Positions 58,393 through 64,000 of a stretch of 64,000 bases of DNA are shown here, piece after piece. Below the pieces are notes generated by a model, which was not told where the DNA came from, searched no databases, and worked only from the letters and a program-made list of their open reading frames with translations. How positions within the stretch are numbered: position 1 is the stretch's first letter; the number at the start of each line of letters is the position of its first letter. Origin of the DNA: Apoderus coryli (Eukaryota > Arthropoda > Insecta > Coleoptera > Attelabidae); assembly GCA_911728435.2 (NCBI GenBank), contig OU452204.1, positions 6,200,001 to 6,264,000 on the forward strand, written 5' to 3'. Made by a program: the position numbers and the translations under genes.

Positions 58393-58460
58393 TTTCAATG
58401 TATTTGCCCTTTAAAGGGATTGTTTAGCTGTTGGGCAATAAAGCATTTATTTATTTAAAT
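57330..58460 (+). pseudogene. CR1-like ORF2, 5' truncated, one frameshift
   Basis: Homology starts in the RT palm at SSGVPQGSNLGPLLFVLFIN (about 57360), with the catalytic box FADDLKIFHSIN. NIAKCKSVSYSRKRDS and DLGIVFDSQLTFVNHVRGKV follow, then YCAYVRSKLEYGSIIWSPFY, VERVQRRFLKYLVW and YPVRGYDHSLLLSRF. Near 58045 the frame shifts to VFLYNLLHGKIDSPYLISKL, ending at 58294. The 3' UTR contains a TA microsatellite (58339-58386) and GGGCAATAAAGCATTTATTT, the same end signal as the other CR1-like copies but with ATTT units. Confidence 0.9.
58339..58386. repeat. TA dinucleotide microsatellite
   Basis: About 24 TA units lie within the 3' UTR of the CR1-like copy. Confidence 0.95.
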
Positions 58461-58469
58461 TAGCCTCTG

Positions 58470-59160
58470 GCTACTAATACTATATCAGCCGCACAGCCTA
58501 TACACTATATCCCGATACCTATCAATTTATGCAGCAGGAGTCTACAACCAAGCTGCACATTAGAGACGAGGTCACTGGTGCATACTGCGAGTGGCTCTAA
58601 TGATGCTCACCCACTGGGGTGTCAGCTATCTTTTTGATTGGCATCACATAAATCCATCTGGTGATAATTTTGTTCAGATGCATGCATTGTGTTTTCGAAC
58701 ACGCCCAAGGTGTCCAGAAAAACACAAACTGCTACCCACAATCTTTGAATGATGCCAGTAAGCTCATATAGAGCAGTTTCTCTCGATCTACCTGTTGTGT
58801 ATGTATTCTGGCTCCAATGTAATGAGAAAATATCCAGAATTTTATTACTGCGTTACATTTTTCATCGCTTTCAGTAGAACGATGTCTAAAAGATCAGTCC
58901 TCTATTTTTGGTATGAAGGAAAAACTATTGCCTTTGCAAGCTTCCTGAGCCTGTATATAGTCCAAGTTCTTGTTGTCTGCATTAGGTGAGGCAGGCAGTT
59001 ATTTCTCTTGTCCTTTCTGCAGAAGGATGGAGGATATTGCATCTAGTGCTGGTGATTTAAATGACTGGTAGTGATTGCTCATTTCAGTCGGGGTTTTGTG
59101 ACCATTTCTTTAGAAATATCTCAATTCTTATTTTATAGTTTTGATCTTTTTCATTGCTAA
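58470..59160 (-). pseudogene. LOA-like LINE RT remnant
   Basis: On the minus strand, broken frames give SPALDAISSILLQKG (near 59040), SFIPK (near 58920), then YTTGRSRETALYELTGIIQR and AVCVFLDTLGVFENTMHAS (58805-58680). They align with KSPGIDGIYPKMLQEG, FIPKPGK, MSTETALHQLV and ATFLDIQGAFDNV of the 24740-26990 element. It is therefore a second, older RT-bearing member of that group. The catalytic FADD region is not recognisable. Confidence 0.75.
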
Positions 59161-59439
59161 TTGCTACTCAGACAGGAGGTATACTGAAGGGGAAGTCAGT
59201 ATATCTTCTGTCTGATTTGGTAAGAGTTATTAAAGTGTGTCGCCCTTCGGTCCCCGCTTTAGACATAGTTTTATGTAACTTACTTTTGTAATAGGAATAA
59301 AAGGCGATTCTCCACGCAATAAATTCAATATAACTGTCTCTATCTACCAAACAGGGTTCAGGGCTTCTCATTTGATTGTCTTGGTCCTAGATACGAAAAT
59401 GGAAAATATCTTGTTTTGTGAAATACGATTCCTTGATCG
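59161..59439 (-). other. Possible upstream part of the LOA-like remnant; no firm gene
   Basis: A frame at 59371-59168 reads DRDSYIEFIAWRIAFYSYYK, vaguely like the helical linker before the RT in LOA-group ORF2. I cannot confirm it. Confidence 0.3.
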
Positions 59440-59650
59440 ATACCAATTGTCAAAATGAGAGTGTCTTTTCAGAATTACGTGGGCCTAAATGAATTTAATC
59501 TGGTGTCCTTGTGGACCACTCAACTGATCCTCTTCGACCGCTCCATCTACCAAGAAAGGTTACATCTAAATACTGACGACCAGTCAGACAACACTCACTA
59601 TATTCAAAAATGTTGGTCAGTGCGGCATCGACACTGCGTGTCTTGTAACA
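59440..59650 (-). pseudogene. Tc1/mariner-superfamily transposase remnant
   Basis: The minus strand near 59600-59480 reads GRQYLDVTFLGRWSGRRGSV, then EWSTRTPD. This is the approach to the third Asp (REYL...FPDRWIGRGGPVEWPPRSPDLTP) in ITm-type transposases. Only about 60 codons are recognisable. Confidence 0.55.
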
Positions 59651-60293
59651 ATTGCAAGAAAATTTCTCCTGTATGATTCTCTGCTAGAAAAAATGATCAA
59701 CAATACAGTCGCCATAAATGTCACCCCACACCAGGAAAAACGATTCATCTGGGGCTCTATTCTCGAGTTCAATAGAAGGGAGTGTTCACTTCAAGAGAAA
59801 CGATGGTTCACATCCTATGATTGTTCTCTTGAGAACTTGCTGTTTTATTCTCGAAACGAAGTTGATTGTGTAAGATTATAGGCACTGTTGCCACATTTCA
59901 GAGTGACATTTAACCTACTTTTTATGCGATTTTACTGATTTTAGGCACATAGTTGTTGTTGTTGATATTTTAAAATTGGAAATTTATTATTATTTTAACT
60001 ATAATAAAAGCTCTTGTTCTCTCTAATCCTCAACCAAAATGAGTTCCAGTCCGTTCATATCTCCTTCGAACCCAAACAATTGTAAAATATGCCATGTGCC
60101 TTTACATACAGTTAAATATCCAGGGTCGTAGGTTACTTTTGGTGAGGCTTCTTTGGAGGGAAACATTTTTAAAATAGTTCCCAAATCGTAAATTTTGTCA
60201 TTAAAGTAAAGTCATTAGAAAAGAAAAAATGATTTGTGTGCTTTTCTTATAGAAGCTACTCGCCTAAACAATAATACTAACTTACGATGCTCT
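59651..60293. other. No gene recognised
   Basis: Short frames only. Confidence 0.45.
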
Positions 60294-60755
60294 GCTGCCA
60301 GACTTTTTTTCAAATTGTCTTCCTCATCCACAACGTACGCATTATTCGGGCAATAGCACAATTAATCCGAAAGATATTTACAGCCAACACATGTGCAGAT
60401 GCTTAAATAAACACAAACTTAATTTCACCAAGTTTATTTTATTTAATTTTTGCTAAAATATTTTGGTTGTAGAAAAACTTGCAGATTATTTATACTCGTA
60501 TTTCATTCAATTCAATTCAATTCATTCAATCAATTTGGCAACAATCAAGAAAAATTACGAGAACCACGGATGCGACATTTTATTTGAAAAATTTGACCAT
60601 CATCCACCACGTACTCAATATTCGCGTAATACCCAGATCAATCCGAAATCTATTTACACACCCAACACAAGTTTAAATTCCTAATTAACCACAAACAAAT
60701 TAGCCAAGCTTTATTTTCATTTTTATTTTTGCAAAAATATTATCGCAGTTAAATA
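60294..60755 (+). repeat. Divergent tandem duplication, two units
   Basis: Unit 1 (60294-60475) and unit 2 (60560-60755) share in order CATCCAC.ACGTAC, ATTCG, AATCCGAAA..TATTTACA, CCAACACA, AAACACAAAC-like and CCAAG.TTTATTTT, then TTTTTGC.AAAATATT. They are about 275 bp apart in the same direction. Confidence 0.65.
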
Positions 60756-60803
60756 TATTTCATATTTGATACTAGCTTAAACTAAATCTGAAAACTAGTG
60801 GCA

Positions 60804-62040
60804 TTAACTCTTTTCGGCACAGAATTTTGCTACTCATTCGTACCTATGCAGCACAGTAAAAAAAAGTATTTAATAAATACAATTTTTTTAGACAAAATAT
60901 GAGATACGTATTAGAATAAGTAAAAAATGATGATTTTCCAAACTTCATTATGTCAATTTGACAGCTACAGTGTGGTACAACGTATGTACCAGTGTGCCGG
61001 TAAGAACAAAATATAAAACGAATAATGTTTCTTATTAGACCAGATTTATTAAAAAAAAATAAAGTTACAAGCTAAAATTAGTTTTTGTGATACTCCTGAA
61101 AACAACTTTTTTATTTGCCGAGACATAAGGGTACCTTGCCTACGGTACAGGACCATTCAGTACGAACTTGGTGTGCTCTTGTACTGCACCTAGCACAGCG
61201 TCTTCTAGTGGAGCGGGCTGGTGGATGATCAGCTGATGTGAACCTTATTTCAATGGGAAACTGTCGCAATATTGGCCACATTTCCTTCGGACCATGAAAC
61301 TACGGGACCTCTTTTATTTTCATTCATCTGCGTGTTGTTATTTAGATAGCTTGCTAAAGGAATATCATCATCAATAGAGTCATCATCAGGTAATCACTGT
61401 AAATTTATATTTTGAGCCTGAAAATCTACGTCAATTTCGTGGTCATCCGACTCATTCAAGTCGATGGATTCAGCATCACTTGGTATTCCAATTGTTTCCA
61501 ACTCATCAAATAGCTGTTCTGTTGTCATACTGACCAATTTATCATAATAACGTGGTGAACGCATTATCTCTTTTGAAACCGCAACACCTGAAAATTTTAA
61601 CTTTGTTGAATATTACTGCATAGTGGTACGATTTCCGGATTAGATATTAGTCTCAAAACATACCAAAAAAAAATTAAGACTACGAAAAACATTTTTTCTA
61701 ATAAGAACCCAAACAACAACGAACTAAAATATTCACAAAACAACAATACAATACTTACCATTTGAAAAATAAACGTTCAAGAAATGTCAAGTATGCAAAA
61801 ACTCACTTTTTCAGACATAATGTTGCACCGGACAAGTTCAAACAGATATTGTTCCAAAAAAACTAATCAAATAGTTACCTTACACCCTACGCAGGTGGGG
61901 AGAGATGTGGTATAATAACGGTGTCGCTGTGCTTTACAATACAGACCTTTGTTGAGGTGGTACACTTTATGCACCCGTGTGCCGCAACTTAGTATTTTCA
62001 TGTGGTACAATTTTTCTACCCATGTGCCGGAAAGAGTTAA
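60804..62040 (-). mobile_element. piggyBac element remnant bounded by TTAA
   Basis: TTAA at 60804-60807 is followed by CTCTTTTCGGCACA. The right end is TGTGCCGGAAAGAG then TTAA at 62037-62040, giving inverted ends inside piggyBac target sites. On the minus strand the acidic N-terminus (YYDKLVSMTTEQLFDELETI, SDDHEIDVDFQ, DDDSIDDDIPLASY, about 61560-61350) runs into the C-terminal cysteine-rich domain RRRCARCSTRAHQVRTEWSC, then VPLCLG (61215-61125). The catalytic middle is deleted. Donor-like GTAAGTATT (near 61750) and acceptor-like TTTTCAG (near 61590) suggest an intron at the 5' end. Confidence 0.88.
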
Positions 62041-62245
62041 GTAAATTAATTAATTTTATTATTATAAAAATTTGTTTAAAAATGGAAAAAACGTACTTAA
62101 AATGATTCTACACAAAAGGAAGGTTGGTTATTTTACGGTAACTATATTCTATTAATACCTAATATTAATTATTTCTACCCAAAAAGCGATTTGATGTATA
62201 GGCTATATAGGATTATACATCTTACATAGGTAAACAAAAACTACC

Positions 62246-62249
<4 letters not shown>
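62041..62249. other. Short spacer without gene
   Basis: Nothing recognised. Confidence 0.4.
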
Positions 62250-62276
<27 letters not shown>

Positions 62277-64000
62277 TAGCTTTATTACTCAACAGAACAA
62301 GTTCCATTTACAGAGCAATGCACACAAAAATCAACTATAACTAAAGCTTAACTATATTAAATAACAGTAGGTACATCACTAAACAACGAAAATCAACCAA
62401 AGTACACAAGTATTAATGAACATCAAGTTCCCTTAGTATTGATTCCACAGAAGACAATATTTCATTCAGAGAATCAAAAAATATATCACACTGATCATTA
62501 ACCAAATTAAATTGCCGGCACATAGTATAAATGGGAGATTTTAATATAACATTTGTTCTGGCTCGCTCATTATAAAATGCAATAGAACTTCTAGCATTGA
62601 TACGCGGAACCAACAGAGATACCTTTTCCAGTAGCTCAGGGCACACTACATCACCACTGAATATCCTATATAGGAAGCTTATACTAAACAAATTTCTCCT
62701 TAAACTTAAACTTTGAAATTGAAATCGGTCAATAAGATATTTGTAAGGTATTCCGCGATCCGGGTAAGTTCTATCAATCATAAAGCACAAACATTTCAAA
62801 AATTTACGCTGAACTTTCTCAATCATTTGAATATCACAGTCATAGCAGGGGTACCAGACCAAAGAGCAATACTCAAGCTTGGATCTTACATATGCAAAAT
62901 ATAGAGAATTCAGAGTAACGACACTCTCGAAATATTTGCTGTTTCTAACAATAAAGCCATAAGCCTTGGTCGCACCAGCCACCATATCTGTAATATGTTG
63001 CTTGAAAGTGAAATGCATGTCAAAAGTAACTCCAAGATCTTTAATAGACTCCTTTCGATTAAGAATTACTCCATTTACATTATAATAAAAGATGGTCGGG
63101 GACGTTTTGCGGGTATAAGAAACAACATTACATTTCTTAGGATTGAGGGAAAGTCTGTTTTGTTCACACCAAGCATTGACCAATTGAAGACTGTCCTGTA
63201 GCGAAATACAATCCTGCGGCGTACTTATCCTTGTAAAAATCTTTAAGTCATCTGCATAAATCAGTTTACTACAATTCAATAATTCTCCCAAATCATTAAT
63301 AAACAATAAAAATAATAGAGGACCCAGATTTGAACCCTGAGGTACTCCAGATAGAGCTGTATAATATGTCGATGTATATCCATTGTATGACACAAACTGA
63401 ACTCTATCAGTAATATAAGATTGCAGAAGACAGACGGCATCAGCGCTAAAGCCAAAATGCGGAAGCTTTTGTATAAGGATTGTATGATCAATTCTATCAA
63501 ACGCCTTGCAAAAATCGGTGTATACAACGTCAACCTGACCGCGGTTATCCAACGTCCCAGACACGTATTGTGAAAAAATTGACAAATTTGTAAGTGTGGA
63601 CTTGTGTGCAATGAAACCATGCTGATACTGGACCAGCCCATGTTGAACAATTGGATAAATACGATTGTAAAGAACTATTTCAAGTAATTTAGAAAAATTA
63701 GACAGAATTGATATAGGCCTATAATTGGTTATATCCGCACGATCTCCGCTCTTGAAAACAGGACACACCTTAGCATTCTTCCAGACCATAGGAAAAGTAT
63801 TACGTCTTGATATCAAGTTATAAATTATACACAGAGGAACGCACATTACTGAAATTGTATCTTTGACCAAGAATGAGGGAATCCCGTCAGGTCCGGAAGT
63901 AAACCTGTTCTTTAATTTGCGAGCAGCCACAACGATCTCCCCCTCAGTTATATTTCCAAATGTGATATCATTTCCACACAGTAGCGATAATGCATCAACA
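62250..64000 (-). mobile_element. CR1-like LINE with intact ORF2 3' part, cut by right edge
   Basis: The element's 3' UTR (62412-62279) contains GTAATAAAGCTA and ends in a TTA tail (AAT/TAA at 62250-62278). The upstream part lies beyond the window. Confidence 0.9.
62413..63999 (-). CDS. CR1-like ORF2 reverse transcriptase, open, partial
   Basis: The frame is open from the right edge to a stop at 62413, 528 codons. It runs GNITEGEIVVAARKLKNRF, TSGPDGIPSFLVKD, VCPVFKSGDRADITNYRPIS, YTDFCKAFDRIDHTI, SGVPQGSNLGPLLFLLFIND and the catalytic box YADDLKIF. Then come DLGVTFDMHFTF, YVRSKLEYCSLVWYPCY and the C-terminal VPRINARSSIAFYNERARTN. The endonuclease is outside the window. There is no stop or shift in the visible part, so a young, possibly functional copy is plausible. 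It is related to, but clearly distinct from, the copy at 27242-30121. Confidence 0.93.
   Translation of the reverse strand, partial: VDALSLLCGNDITFGNITEGEIVVAARKLKNRFTSGPDGIPSFLVKDTISVMCVPLCIIYNLISRRNTFPMVWKNAKVCPVFKSGDRADITNYRPISILSNFSKLLEIVLYNRIYPIVQHGLVQYQHGFIAHKSTLTNLSIFSQYVSGTLDNRGQVDVVYTDFCKAFDRIDHTILIQKLPHFGFSADAVCLLQSYITDRVQFVSYNGYTSTYYTALSGVPQGSNLGPLLFLLFINDLGELLNCSKLIYADDLKIFTRISTPQDCISLQDSLQLVNAWCEQNRLSLNPKKCNVVSYTRKTSPTIFYYNVNGVILNRKESIKDLGVTFDMHFTFKQHITDMVAGATKAYGFIVRNSKYFESVVTLNSLYFAYVRSKLEYCSLVWYPCYDCDIQMIEKVQRKFLKCLCFMIDRTYPDRGIPYKYLIDRFQFQSLSLRRNLFSISFLYRIFSGDVVCPELLEKVSLLVPRINARSSIAFYNERARTNVILKSPIYTMCRQFNLVNDQCDIFFDSLNEILSSVESILRELDVH

Noticed and set aside
63276..63650. 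124-codon minus-strand frame
   Set aside because: It is an alternative frame of the open CR1-like RT at 62413-63999.
1..64000. CRISPR array, bacterial operons, rRNA genes
   Set aside because: No regular short direct repeats with unique spacers, no Shine-Dalgarno-linked gene clusters and no rRNA-like sequence. All evidence is eukaryotic.

Overview
The window is a transposon-dense, AT-rich stretch of an animal nuclear genome, almost certainly an insect. I infer this from mariner and DUF4817-type (ITm) transposases, a piggyBac remnant flanked by TTAA, CR1-like and LOA-like LINEs, a tRNA-like SINE, and debris of the ubiquitin-conjugating enzyme UBE2S whose peptide resembles the arthropod protein. 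I found no intact host gene. The order cannot be fixed from sequence alone; a beetle would fit.

Layout. 1-2.5 kb: decayed CR1-like ORF2 (minus). 3.6-7.7 kb: candidate 4.1-kb element with 30-bp terminal inverted repeats flanked by TA. 8-20 kb: Tc1/mariner-superfamily debris, a pogo-like element ending in a PHD finger, and long inverted-repeat (foldback) elements. 20.8-22.5 kb: an RT scrap, a tRNA-Ala-like fragment, a dispersed repeat, and a complete type I hammerhead ribozyme at 22357-22460. 24-31.6 kb: mariner 3' half, then a LOA-like LINE (plus) interrupted by an intact full-length CR1-like LINE (minus, 26991-31208). The CR1-like ORF1 and ORF2 meet at a canonical -1 frameshift heptamer followed directly by the ORF1 stop.

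31.6-48.5 kb: foldback, copia remnant, DUF4817-type DNA transposon with TIRs, and pieces of at least five LINE lineages, many with TTA/TAA tails. 49.4-53.5 kb: two oppositely oriented UBE2S pseudogene pieces, a SINE with a perfect 14-bp target duplication, a perfect 86-bp palindrome, and a 1.6-kb foldback with HTH transposase coding left at its centre. 55-64 kb: a TE-associated protein of unknown function, CR1-like, LOA-like and transposase remnants, a piggyBac remnant bounded by TTAA, and an open CR1-like ORF2 running off the right edge.

The only apparently intact coding units are the CR1-like pair (27242-30873) and the CR1-like ORF2 at the right edge. The most striking signals are the hammerhead ribozyme, the frameshift junction, the perfect palindrome and the recurrent architecture of the foldback elements. 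Boundaries of decayed elements are approximate, and family names rest on remembered motifs, not searches.
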